Assembly (NCBI RefSeq): GCF_021018895.1
Contig: NC_079381.1
Location: 15,706,501-15,770,500, forward strand
Direction of reading: 5' to 3'
From: Seriola aureovittata
Lineage: Eukaryota; Chordata; Actinopteri; Carangiformes; Carangidae
DNA length: 64,000 nt
Below, piece by piece: positions 14,186 to 25,700 of the stretch. Position numbers and translations under genes: made by a program. Numbering within the stretch: the first letter of the stretch is position 1; each line of letters begins with the position of its first letter. The notes under the pieces were generated by a model. The model saw only the letters and a program-made list of their open reading frames with translations, was not told the origin of the DNA and did no database searches.

Positions 14186-14711
14186 GAGGAAAGTTTGTAC
14201 TAGAAAGAAAAAACAAAACTAATCTTCACTTATTTTGTATAATTCAGACTGCTAAAGCCTCACATTAGCTCTGTCTGAACTAATTAATATATTTTTTGCA
14301 GAGGACAAGTAATGTGGACTGTCCAGCACTTAGACTTAAATCATGTTCGGAAGAGACCCTCATGACCAGTGTAGACAGGTGGAACGATTACAGTGACTTG
14401 AAAGAGACTTTTGAGGAAAAAAAAAAGGCATCATACAGCATGTTACTGATCATGTGAGCAAGCTGAAAACTGGATATGGGGGATGAGATTTCTAAAATTA
14501 TTGATTTGTGTTCACAGCTAATACTCAGCCCCTCCTGTCATACTGAGAGCAGAGCGTTATCTCCCATTAAGCCGGTGTTCACTCAAAGAAAGTTATTATC
14601 CAATCAGGAGAAAAACAGAGAATACACACACACAAGAGTGGAGCTGATCCATTTTGCCTTTTGCCTTTTGCCTAAAGGATGACTGCTGAAGAACAGGAAA
14701 GGAAGCTATGA

Positions 14712-14714
<3 letters not shown>

Positions 14715-14746
<32 letters not shown>
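14715..14746. repeat. (TG)16 microsatellite
   Basis: Uninterrupted TG units. Confidence 0.95.
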
Positions 14747-14748
<2 letters not shown>

Positions 14749-14851
14749 TGTGATTTTCAGGTTAAGATTTGGGTGTGTCTGTATATCAGCTTGTCGCATG
14801 TGTGTACTGTACCGTATATAAGGTTATACATCATCTGTCCATGTGTCCGTC

Positions 14852-14869
14852 TGTGTGTGTGTGTGTGTA

Positions 14870-14914
<45 letters not shown>
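14852..14914. repeat. (TG)n microsatellite, interrupted by TATGTA
   Basis: About 30 TG units with one TATGTA interruption at 14868-14873. Confidence 0.95.
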
Positions 14915-14916
<2 letters not shown>

Positions 14917-15379
14917 CATGCTGTCTTGTCTGTCTAGCAGTGTGATAATGCTGAGCCTTGTGAAGCCGCTTGCCCTCTCTGTTGTGGCTCCTTGTTCTTG
15001 GCCTACTTTGAGAGAGGTGAATTGAGGGCAATTCTAGTCTATGGGTAAGGGGATTAGGTCTCCAAACACGCTTCTCTCCAGTTTGGGATTTTGCCCCGAT
15101 GCCAGACACTTAAAGTCTGCCAGGGATTAAGATAAAGAGAGAAGTAAGAGCGGCGTGTATTGTGGTGTGCGTGGGTAGATGTTTTCAACAACAAGAAAAG
15201 GAAGAGGAGGGGCAGGCGGTGGTTAATAAAAAAAAATAAGATGTATGGTGGTGATATGATCTGATACACTAATGCAGCATTTGTTGACCTATTTGGCTGT
15301 GGCGCGTGCCACGAAGTCGGTCAGTATGTTTTCAAGGGATAAGACACAATAATGGAGAAGCTGTTCTTTTCATTTCCTT

Positions 15380-15560
15380 TGTATTAGTGGATGATCTCTT
15401 CTCAATTCAGTGGTTTAATTAGGAAATGGCTCAGATCCTTAATAATATCCATTAGTCTTACTGTTTCCCGATTTAGCAAACAAAAGTCATTGCACTACAT
15501 TGGTATGAGAGCATTGTTAAGGAGCATTCCAAGAGGAATCATGGACCGTCTGACACGAAG
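15380..15560. promoter_or_regulatory. candidate distal regulatory tract (homeodomain-type sites)
   Basis: Non-repetitive sequence with GGTTTAATTAGG (15413-15424), CTTAATAATATCCATTAG and CTTACTGTTTCCCG, followed by CATTGTTAAGGAGCATTCC. The balanced, non-repetitive composition and several homeodomain cores look like a conserved non-coding element, but conservation is untested. A 93-codon open frame crosses it without any protein motif. Confidence 0.3.
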
Positions 15561-15906
15561 GCCAAGCTTACAAAGTGGTTATATCTGCCACTGCCTCAGT
15601 TTTCAATCTTCTTGTAAAACGGAACATCATCTGCATAAAATTAAAATTTCTTTTAAATCCAAGGGTTGGTGAAATACTATAATATCTATATAGAATCTCA
15701 AGCACAACTGGTGAAATCAAGAATAAATGAAGCCTCCAAGTAACAGGTATTTTACACTGAGAACAAAGTGGCACACGCTCCGAATTATTTATTAGATAGA
15801 ATGATAAGAGCATCAGGTTGAGGTATTAATGTCCCTGAATCTCTTATTTGGCTTTCAGAGAGTCTTCATTAGAGTCTGTCTTTTCCTTTGTCTTGACGGA
15901 GTGGAC

Positions 15907-15941
15907 GGGTGGGTGGGAGGGTGGGGGGGTGGGGTAGGGGG
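15907..15941 (+). other. strong G-quadruplex-forming sequence
   Basis: Six or more runs of at least three G separated by single T or A bases (GGGTGGGTGGGAGGGT, then G7, G4 and G5 runs). Single-base loops are known to give very stable parallel quadruplexes. No gene start lies nearby. Confidence 0.75.
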
Positions 15942-16439
15942 TTCCTCCACCCCTCCACACTGCGTCTGGAGGCTCCTCCTGTAAGAGGCCACTGCTCCAT
16001 CACGCTCCTCCAAGAAAGTGGGTCATGAGTCTGAGACTGTGGGATTACCGACCATCAGGCAGGCGTGTGCCGGGCCGCCTCTTATCCGTAATGTTTAGAC
16101 TCCCCCCCACCACCACACACTCCTCCCTTCAGTGGAAAAGAAAGGCAAAAAAAAACAAAAAACACATGCCCTCCACCACCCGACCCGCGGGTACACAAAA
16201 ATCCATCTTCAGCCATAAGCTTGTTAGTCTTTAAGACAATTCAGAACTGACTCCCAATGCACCCATGGTCATCTCACAAAGAGGAGAAGAAACAGAAGTG
16301 ATGGAGTGCATCATATTGCAACTGCTTAACTTCTTAAAAGTCATAAAAATACATATTCCCAATCACAACAATGTTACTAAACAAATTAAACAAACAGGGA
16401 AAAAAACTGTTGGCATGTCACCCCAGGATGTGGAATTTT

Positions 16440-16700
16440 TTACAATGTTCTCAATGAATAATTTACCGAATCCCGGCCGGCTCAGCAATAATGACATCTA
16501 ATAGCGACACAATGATAAATGCTGGCTTTTAAACAGCTGACCCCTGTGATACTAATGGCAGGCTGGTTGTCTGGTATGCTCTGACATGGAGTATGATTAA
16601 TCAGCAAATAAATTACTAATAATAAATACATTCATTTTGCAGCGGAATGATTACATCCATCATTCGAGGTCACTGTTGCCATGTACAGTACCTCTCTCCG
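16440..16700. promoter_or_regulatory. candidate distal regulatory tract
   Basis: A non-repetitive block with GAGTATGATTAATCAGC, AAATTACTAATAATAAATACATT and GCGGAATGATTACATCC, sharply different from the repeat-rich DNA around it. Several homeodomain-type ATTA cores lie within 120 bases. This looks like a conserved lhx3-linked enhancer candidate about 6 kb upstream of exon 1a; inference only. Confidence 0.35.
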
Positions 16701-17154
16701 CTTTCCATGTAGAGATGGTGAAAGAAAGGGAGACATCAGTGGCAGAGGTGTGGAGACTTTGAAAGTTGGAAACAAAGTAAATGTTGGGGGTGTTAGTGAA
16801 TGTAAGAGAGTTTAGAATTGAGTCAAAATTAAAAGGACAACAATCATAGTTTGTTGTGTTTCAAGCTGCAGAGAACTCATCTACTCATCTCACTGTTTTG
16901 GTCCAGAATAGGGGGGCTGGCTGACTCTGAGTCTGGGTGGGTTCATCGGAGAGAGAGAGAGAAACAGGGAGAGAGGAGGGGAGGGAAAAGTGGATGGGGG
17001 GGGCAGAACAGAGATTTCAATTAAAGTTCAATTATAAGCACCCACCACCACACATGACCTCCTTAAAAATCCCAACACAACACTAAATTGAGCCCTGATG
17101 TCTCATTCAACTGAAAGGTACAGACATACACAAACAAAAAGGTGAATCTACTAC

Positions 17155-17203
17155 TTACTGCCATGTAACCTATTGTTCCATACAATAGGTTACATGGCAG
17201 TAA
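17155..17203. repeat. perfect 22-bp inverted repeat with 5-nt loop
   Basis: The left arm 17155-17176 begins TTACTGCCATGT and the right arm 17182-17203 ends ACATGGCAGTAA. They are exact reverse complements, with loop TCCAT (17177-17181). The stem stops abruptly on both sides (C opposite T). Too short for a standard pre-microRNA. Confidence 0.9.
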
Positions 17204-19087
17204 TATTATTTAGTTCAGTTGCGATTGTCTTGACACCATCAGACCTTCTGATCAAGATGAATTTTAATTAAGCATACCAACAGCATTTCTAATGATCCTG
17301 AACAAAATTCTTCTATAAATACAATCATTTTAATCAGGTGCTGAAAATAGAACCTCTAAAATCTTGTTTATTTATCTCTTTATTTGAATTAGTCATTTTT
17401 TATTCATTCAGTTAACTAAACTGTATTTCACAAAGCCAGTTTTCTTCTCCACTTGGAATTTATTTTAGGTTTAATACTATACAGCTTTGACAGTGTTACA
17501 CTTCCAACTTCTTCACACTGGACTGGAATAAAATTCTGGATGGAAAATATTCACTATTGTGCATAACTTCTGAATAGTCTTTTATGTATTTATTTATTGG
17601 AGGTAGAGTAAGAGTGTAATCAAATGTATATATACTTAGTCTAGTGGATTCAGAATATATAATACATGCTAAATATGTTTTTTTTTTTGTTTTGTTTTTT
17701 TTTTGTTGTAGACTGGAAACTCCCCCCAGGCTGATAAAACCACCAAATTCCCAGAAAAAAAAAAAAAATCACCTCCGTGTATGTGCTGGACACTGACAAA
17801 AACATCACCTCACTCACTGTCAGTAAAGACAGTTGGGTGTGTGAAACTATTTAATTCTCTATTTGTGTTAGGTGAGCATTGTGTTGGCTAGTCTTTTAAC
17901 AACAGCAGAATCCAGCAAGATAAAAACTGGAATAAAACAAATTTAACTGACATTTTTAATCAAAAATGAAAAAATAATGAAAGAATAATGTAACAATTGT
18001 CATATATGTGATTCTATTAAATCATCTTCCACAGATTCTTAGCCACAGACAACTTCCTTAGCTGCATAGATGCCGTCTCTTTCATCAAAAACATGTCATT
18101 GTGCAACACAATAAAAATATCCTATCAAGGCTCCAAAAGCTGATTATGTCTAAATAACTTATTTCAAATCAATCTATAGATGTAAAGCTTAAATCAACAA
18201 TAAGCACTTTAAAATTCTTTATTGTCTCTAGTTAGTTTTTCTACCAAAATATGCCACCTACAAGCCAGATAGACCTCACAGCAGGCCAACATCTGTAATG
18301 ACAAGCTCTGCCTGAAAGGTTTGAACTCTGACCTCCCAGGCATTATGTCTGCTTCTGGGGTGGCTTATCATTGCTCTAAAAAGCTGATATTTCCCACCCT
18401 GGACAAAGACGGGTAAAACACACCACCGGGTCAAACATAACCAGTCGGGTCCCTAGACTGTGCGTCAGAACTGACTAACAGCATCCCCCATACACATAAA
18501 TGGATGGACAGTTGTTGGCCTTCATTGTCTGAGCATGAAACTGGGGACACATGTTGGGTGGTAAAAGTGTCAGGGCCTGATTGAAGAGCCATTGTGCTGG
18601 TTTCCAGTGGTAGCAGTCATGCTTTGTTCCCTGTGTTGTTCATCATTAGCATATCAATATTCAAAGGGGCTGATGCTGGGCAGAGGTGGCAGCCCTTTTT
18701 AGCCTAGAGTAGACCCTCGTGCACAAATAATGAAACCTGCATTCAACTCTTAAGGGCCAGCTGTTGAGTTAAGCCCATAATTGATAAGAAGTGTGATGAA
18801 TTATATCGGATCTAAAAGCAGAACTGAGTTTGAGTCGTAACTGGGAGCATTTGTCCATTTAGTCTTTTCTTCTTTTCTTTTTTTTTTAAATACCCGAAAA
18901 TTGTTTCAAATGTCTGACAGTGCACGTGGAACACTTTTGACCCATTTCTCTTCTCTTGGGGGTGAATAACAAAGGGTACCCATTCTACCCCACACCACCC
19001 CTCCAGCATTCATCCCTCCCCTCCTTCAACTCAAGCCAGCTGACCTCAAGACTGGCAGGCCGGGAGACAGTTAGCCCCGTGTGTTAT

Positions 19088-19088
<1 letters not shown>

Positions 19089-19118
<30 letters not shown>
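19089..19118. repeat. (GT)n/(GC)n microsatellite
   Basis: GT units with a central CGCGCG interruption, a possible Z-DNA-forming tract. Confidence 0.9.
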
Positions 19119-22100
19119 TTGAGGGGCAAAGCCACCAGAGAGTGTCGGTTACTCCGAGGGCCAAGCGGAAAAGCGGTTGGGCAGTTTAGCCAGCTGCTGA
19201 GGAAGCGAGCCACGGCTGGCCTGGTCAGTGAAACCTTGCCAGATGGAGCCATTTCAAAACAATGAGTGCTGCTCGCTATGGTTGAAAACTAGAGGCTGGT
19301 TGCTCTGGGGATGCAGAGGGTAGACCATTATAAACATTAAATGGATTGTTGTTGGTGTTTGCAAGATCTAGAAAAATTCTTCGGATCAGGAACGTAGACC
19401 TGCTGAACTTTGTCTCTCTCGCAGCGACTGATTAAGACCTAACCGAACAGAATCTAGATAACTTTTGCGCATTCATAGTCAAGGCCTGTTTTTCAAATTC
19501 AGACGTCATTCCCCTGACATCTTTGCCAACTATTTTCCCCTCTTTCTCTCTTTCTTTCACACGCATTTACTCTCTTCCTCTTTCTCTCCAGACAGCAACA
19601 GGCTGAGGTGTCCTGGGACTACTGCGCTTAGGAGTAACCAAGCCTGGGTAATGAGGCGTGTGATTGGTCCCCTCCCTCCTGGACAAGGCCAGTCTTTGGA
19701 GGACATGATGGATCATGACAGGAGCACAATGGCAGCCTGGTGTCAGAGGGGTGGCATGGCCGCGCACGGACCCCCCGCAGCAAGACTCGGCCATCTAGCT
19801 CAGCTGTGCATAAGAAGTTTTACACACGTATGTACATGCATGTACACAATTCAGGACACAGAGCCACAATGTGGACATACACAAGCATGTGAAATAGCAC
19901 ATATGCACAAAGCAAGACCATGTGCATGTATGTGCATGTAAAAACACATGAATTGAAGCCAACATATTGAGAGGCAGTCGGACTACAAGTTCTACAGTAG
20001 TAGAATAAAAGAGCATATTCTCAATTTTTGTCATTAAATTACAGCCTTTGATGGTGACTATTTTGGCTTTTAGAACGCTGTATTGGCTTCATGTTTTTGC
20101 TGATGAAAAGTTGGATATTTTTCTTTTAATGTACTATAGACATTACTTTGCAAATGGCTGTCAAATCAAAATCAGAAATGAAATAATTTTATAAGTTTTA
20201 TATTTATATAAACATATTTCATAGAATGTTATTGGCAAAAATAGGCCATTCAGTTATATAAAAAAATTCTTCTCCTGTTTCATCAGACAGTTTAGTTTGT
20301 TTTTGTTTTGTTTTTTTAAAAAGGTGTATTTCTTTGTGCAGGCTGAAATCATAGACCATTCTCTGTTACACATGAAACACAACAGATCTGAGTAAAGATT
20401 TGTATTCATGAAGCTATTCCATCCTGTTTTCAGGTAAGAGCCCCCACTTGAAGGAAAACAGAGGGGGTTTTTTTGTTCTTTTTGAAGTAACCCTTACCTG
20501 CCTGTTGAACCAGTTCATATTCAATGTCAAAAATCAAGTTGTAATAGGTGCAACAGGCTCAAGACTTGATGGAGGACCATTAACGGCTGATTGCAGCTGC
20601 TTTCTCAAGTAGGACCCAGGTGTATTAACACTTTACCAATTTTCTGTGATGATGCTCTACATTTCACAGAGGACAAACAAACCAGGATAAAAGCCTTGGC
20701 ATGCTTTAAGGGTTTGGTTCATTATAATATTCATGCAAGAGAGCCAAAGTAAACAAGATGTTTTTGGGTGGCAAAAACATCTTTCGTACAATGTCAGAAT
20801 TTGCTCATTAAATTTATAGTAATGTGCTGATATGAGCAATCATTTTGTGATTATTGTATCAATATCATAAAAACAGGAAAATTATGCTTCAATTCACAGT
20901 GTCACAGCAGCAACGCAAAGGCAAATCGGAGAAGAAACTCTTCTCACAGTGGATGAAAGGAAAAGGAGAGCAGTCCTGTTGTTGTGCTTGTTGTCTAAGC
21001 TCTTTTGATGCTGCATTGGCTTTAGGATCCCAGTTACTGTGTACAGCTCCTTCCAGATTTACAGATTTACAAACATTTCTCCCTTAATCTGCATAAAGAT
21101 CCACACTGGCTTGTTGACTAGAAGATTACTGCCCACAAAAACACAAAAAATTTGCTTCTCATCCATGAAAACAACCAACCACTGGATATTGTTTTTTTTT
21201 ATTATTCTTGACATCATGTGAATGTGTGGTGGAATTGCTTGGATGGAGGGAGAGAGGGTGTCAAGTAGGAGAGGTATAATAAGGAGAAAAGAAAAAAATG
21301 GTTGATTTCTTTCCAAGTTTGGGAAGCTAATTGCCCTGAGTGGACTAATGAACAGCATAGGTCTAATTGGCTTACACCACTTGTGGGCTGGCGTGCTGGG
21401 CGAGTAAAATTGAATCAAAGCTGTAGGACTACGTCAGAGTAGTTCTGTGCGTTGTGGTGGAAATTGGCACTGTGTCAAAAGCATGAGGCATGGCACTCAG
21501 CCAAATACAGCCTAGCCCAGCTCTGCGCAAGCGCGGGCCTGAGATTTTACAGGAAAACACATGGGCGAAAAATTTTTTTTAACGAAAAAAAAAAAAAAAA
21601 AGGATGTTGCCAACGAACTAGCTTGCATTTTCACAATTATTATCCATAATTATTGCCTACCTATATACTCTGTTGCGTAACAGTGATCATACAGGCCTAT
21701 CTCAATTTAGGTACTGGAAAATCAGCTGATAAAAAACTTTATCAACATTATCCTCTGAACATTTTAATTGAAACAGCTTTTCAGTTAAGGATGTCCACAT
21801 ATGTACGTTGCCTACGCCTTTTTTTCAGTAAAGCCTAACCGTAACACCACAAAAGCTAACGTAACGGCACGCACGCTCCCTCCACTTGTATCATTAATGC
21901 GATGGGGTCTATTTTTACCCAAACAAAAGAGAGACGCAGCGATGGAAACGCATGACAACAATGTCCCGAGCAATGCCCAATTGACCCATTGTGCGCCTTG
22001 AAAGACAGACACGTGCACCACAACATAGATAAGGAGGAGAGAGACAGAGAGAGAGAGGGGAGGGCAAGTGTGTGCGTGTGGGTGTGTGTGTGTTTGTGTG

Positions 22101-22149
22101 TTTAAAGATAGCCACGGGGGATATAGGAGCAGCACACACACGCCTCCAG

Positions 22150-22641
22150 CCTCTTTAGAGAAACTCCCCCTTTCAGCACCCTGGACAGAGGCAGCGCTGA
22201 CCGCCGCCGGTTACTTCTTTTAGTTGAGGTAAAGTCGCCAGGCTCACAGTCACACAGTGCAAGTCAGCTGACGCAGCTAATGGTCAAGACACTTTTCCAC
22301 TGCCGCCCGCCCCTCGTCTCCACCTCATCTCGAGCTTATCAACGCGGACTCAAAGAGCAACTTGATGAATATTCAAAGTTTCCGTTCTCGGCGCTTGACG
22401 ACAAGAAAGAGGTCGACGAAGGTGCCTTTTAACCTTTTCCACAAATCAAGCTACCATCGACCAGAGCTCAACTCACTCCTGAGAGGATAAATCGTCAGGA
22501 AAGTGCGGGTTTGAATCCACCGTCTGCACTCAGTAGCTTATAAGTTGTTTTTTTTTTTTGTTTTTTTTTCAACTGTTAAATCAAAGGTGTGCGTCTTTCG
22601 GCGCCGTTTCCCTCAGTTGGAACATCGGAACATCTCCAAAA
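22150..22641 (+). promoter_or_regulatory. putative lhx3 exon 1a 5' UTR / proximal promoter
   Basis: The 490 bases before the isoform a ATG are richer in C+G and CpG than the AT-rich surroundings (several CG pairs near 22200-22210, 22300-22420 and 22597-22606), which fits a vertebrate developmental promoter. GCTTATAAGT at about 22537-22546 is a possible TATA-like box, but no start site can be fixed. TGATGAATATTC and CAGCTGACGCAGCTAATGG are other candidate binding sites. The boundary between promoter and 5' UTR is unknown. Confidence 0.4.
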
Positions 22642-22711
22642 ATGTTGCTTGAACACCCGGGGTCAAGTTGTCAAAACACCGGAAATTTCTCTCGGTACAG
22701 TTCAGGCCAAG
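22642..22711 (+). CDS. lhx3: lhx3 exon 1a coding part (isoform a N-terminus)
   Basis: The ATG at 22642 has A at -3 and opens 23 codons plus one base, beginning MLLEHPGSS and ending YSSGQ. The exon stops at G22711 before a strong donor (GTAAGA). The leftover G joins AA at the start of exon 2 to encode Glu24, giving the usual EIPVCAGC entry into LIM1. From memory, vertebrate Lhx3a also starts MLLE. Intron 1 from this exon is 5243 bp and contains the alternative exon 1b. This short N-terminus has no domain; in mammals the a and b N-termini are known to change transcriptional activity. The 5' UTR boundary cannot be set from sequence alone. Confidence 0.88.
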
Positions 22712-25700
22712 GTAAGAAACCGGTTTGATTATTTTAACTGTGCTTCATCACTTGTTTATATTTTTGCTTTTTGCCAGGGGAAGAGCGTCCATCAAATACA
22801 GGGAGCACTGAGTTTTAATTGATGTCCTAGGGTCCGTGAATTGGTCACAATTAGGCGTGAAATAGAGGATAATGCAGCGCAGCAGGACGGCAGGTGGTTC
22901 TTGTTTTGCTGAGTGAACTCTGACAAGCATGAAATGGACGTAGTGAACTGTTTGTATTTTATTGTGAAAAGCAGCCACACGGGCTTTCACATATGATCTG
23001 ATGTTTGAGAAGTTTCGATAATAACACATTAAAGGTGCAGATTTTTGAAAAGTTGCAGAAACCCCCCCCCCCCCCCCCCCCCCCCTTTATATTATTTAAC
23101 ACATGCTGATGTATATAGAGTTTAGAGGCGCATCTTTTGCGCTGCTTGTGGGAGACGTTATGAATCTGTAATGAGCCTTCATTGTTGGCGAGTCACACCA
23201 ACAGATGTTATGCGCGTGCTGTCATTTCACACCGCCGCCTGGGGTTGTCACGGGAGTGCAGGGAGCAAAGTGCAGGGATATGGAGAGAGAAAGAGAGAGA
23301 GAGAGGGAGAGAGGGAGAGCACCGGACCCACTGCGGCGACAGCAGCCTCTCTGCGGCTGCACGACAGACTGCCAGCAGGCTCCCACCCCGCACTCCACTG
23401 AATGCTCCAACAGGTGTCACATTCCTGCCCTGACAGGTGGGACACCGGAGGTTACCAGTAAAGGTGGTAATGGAGTCGGAAATAGTGGTCCGATTCTAAG
23501 CTTATTGATTACTGATTTGTGTAAATATTTAGTGGCATCCAAAGAAGGGGAAATTGCAAGTTTAATTTTTTTTTTGTTTGGACTTTTTACTGGAATAAGC
23601 TTTTGCGTTATTCTGGTAAGTCGACGATCATTGTGTCTAAGGCTTAACACGAAACTACATTTTCAATTATTTCTATTTTAAATAAATGACGTGGGAGCTA
23701 AAGGGAAGAGGGGAAGATTAGATTAGATACCCAATTGATTTTAACCAAATTTAAACATTCAAATTGGAAAAAAGAACTTTAAAAGAAAAATTGTTTCTGA
23801 TCAACCCTGTGCTTTCTCTAACTGACTGACCATTACCCTGATGGCCTTTTTATCGCTTTGTTGTCGCATTACTGTGGGCCTCACCCCCTCAAAAGTAAGC
23901 GATCAATATGACATAAAAATTATTACAAAGCTGAAAAGTAAGAGGGGCACCCATGAACCCCACACCTCTCTCCAAAACGCCTTTCATATACTGCTGAAAT
24001 ACAGGCAAATAGGACATTGATTTTAGATTCATCAGCGGCCCCGGTGGCTGTGGCACTACCCGTGATTTCCCCAGGCGCTCTTTTGTGCCAAAGATCAGTG
24101 TCAATAAAATTCATTGGGGTGTTGGCCCGATCAACATGTTATTGAACAGCCAATCTCTCCCCTAAATAAACACTTGTCTTTGAGCACTCAACACACACGA
24201 GATGCATGCGTGCGTGCGTGTGTGTGTGTGTGTGTGTGTTTAAGATATTCAAAATCACTTATTTAAAATCTGATCAGATAGAAGGCCTATAGGACCACTA
24301 GATTAAATATATTAAATGTATTTCTGTTGTTCCTTCTTGTACGACTAAAATTACCAAGAATAATAATGGGCTAATAACAATAACAATAATCATCGTCATC
24401 ATCATAATAATAAACAGTTATATTTTTAGCTTTAACAAGTGTACAAGCACTTACATTTTTTCCCAAACTAGAGCAGATATATATGAGTTAAAGAATTAAA
24501 GGGCCACTGCTATACACAATAAATAAAGAAACTGATCAAAGCAACAGTCCAAGGCAAAGATCTAATCAAGACTGTAGTGTTTCCTTAGGGCCTAGTCTTT
24601 CCTTTACGCGTGGAAGTACTGAAATCTTTAACATTTCCCTCACAATGTTCTGCCCATGGACGCATGGTTTGTTGGGCTTCTAGCTCGAGACAGTTTTACA
24701 TCCTTCAAGGTAGAGCAATACAGAAACTGTTGCTATATTTTCTAATACTAATTTTTAAAAAGAAAAACACTGTGTGTATTTTTCGTAAAAAAAAAAAAAA
24801 AAAAAGTAATTGCCATCATATTGGTCAATTGAATGGTGGGAATACTTTCAAGAATAAACTATTATCGGATTATGATCTATTATCAGAGTTGGAGAAAAGT
24901 AGATATTTCCAATTCAAACTCCAAAATGAAAGGCGGAGCTGCAGGAACTCAACAGTTTTTGATCTTTCCTTGATGTCTTCTTGTTTGAAAAGTAATACGC
25001 TACAATAATGTAACGCGTCTCTGAGTAACGTTACTACCCAGCTCTGAAACTCTATTGGCTTTTCCCCCTCTCGCTCACCTCCTTGTTTATTCCTCTTCCG
25101 GGTAAGGTGCCTCGGTAGGTGATGTTAATCTATCTCCTCTGTCGCCCGGGAAACGGCGCAGCGTAATCCTGCTCAGGCTCCAACACACTGAAGCATAAAA
25201 AGCAAACTCCACCGAACAGTCGCGCGTTTGTGCTCGCTTTTTTTTTTTTTTTCTTTAAATTTCGGTGGCTCGTGCTATGACAAATTTGACACAGTAGAAT
25301 TACACCTGTCCGGTGTTTGAGTGCGGATAGATAACAGACAAGACAGTTTTGCATTAATGTGAGCCTAAAAATCATGAGCAATGGATGGACATGTTGAGCG
25401 CAACTCTCCAAAAGAGGCAGAAAATAACGCGGAGATGCTCCTGGCTTTGCTGTCGCACAGTGAAGAGCTACGGAAAGGTAACGGCGAGACTAAATATGAT
25501 CTATTTATGCATTTTATGTTTATATTACACATATTAGTGTGTAGCCTTTAACATTTGATCTTAGCATACATATTGGACTTCGGTGTTTTTAAATGGGCCT
25601 TTAAGTGTTGGCTGTTGGACTAATTGCAGTGTGTTGATTATCTCTCCACTTTGTTCAATAAGAGTGTGATCATAACTTATAGGTTATATATACTGGATTA

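Larger units (their letters stand above)
14186..15379. other. intergenic DNA with two GT arrays, no gene recognised
   Basis: Holds GT arrays at 14715-14746 and 14852-14914. Frames reading CVCVCV or THTHTH through them are repeat artefacts. No exon-like segment was seen. Confidence 0.55.
15942..22149. other. upstream intergenic DNA, no gene recognised
   Basis: Includes the hairpin at 17155-17203, a GT array at 19089-19118, T-rich tracts at 17680-17706 and an A tract at 21585-21601. Open frames such as 19465-19941 (158 codons, ending in a CA-rich MCTCMYTIQ region) show no family motif and carry no supporting splice signals. 18590-18790 is relatively non-repetitive (CATCATTAGCATATCAATATTC) and may be regulatory. 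Confidence 0.5.
22712..25380 (+). other. lhx3 intron 1, part upstream of exon 1b
   Basis: Contains a 24-C run (23062-23085), an AG-rich tract (23284-23320), a (TGCG)n/(TG)n array (24207-24239), the hAT-like relic and the putative 1b promoter. 24050-24180 is non-repetitive (GATCAGTGTCAATAAAATTCATTGG) and is a possible regulatory block. Open frames 23171-23681 overlap one another and have no motif. Confidence 0.6.

Noticed and set aside
15391..15672. 93-codon open frame
   Set aside because: No protein family signal; the first half coincides with a candidate regulatory tract, and codon use looks random.
17155..17203. MicroRNA precursor
   Set aside because: The perfect hairpin is only 49 nt with a 5-nt loop; typical precursors have longer imperfect stems. 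Kept only as an inverted repeat.
19465..19941. 158-codon plus-strand open frame
   Set aside because: No domain, composition shifts from TC-rich to CA-rich, and other long frames overlap on the opposite strand.
22505..22516. GGGTTTGAATCC, resembling a tRNA B box
   Set aside because: No A box or cloverleaf can be formed at the right distance upstream.
23171..23681. Overlapping open frames up to 158 codons in intron 1
   Set aside because: They overlap in all frames and both strands across an AG-rich tract and have no family motif.
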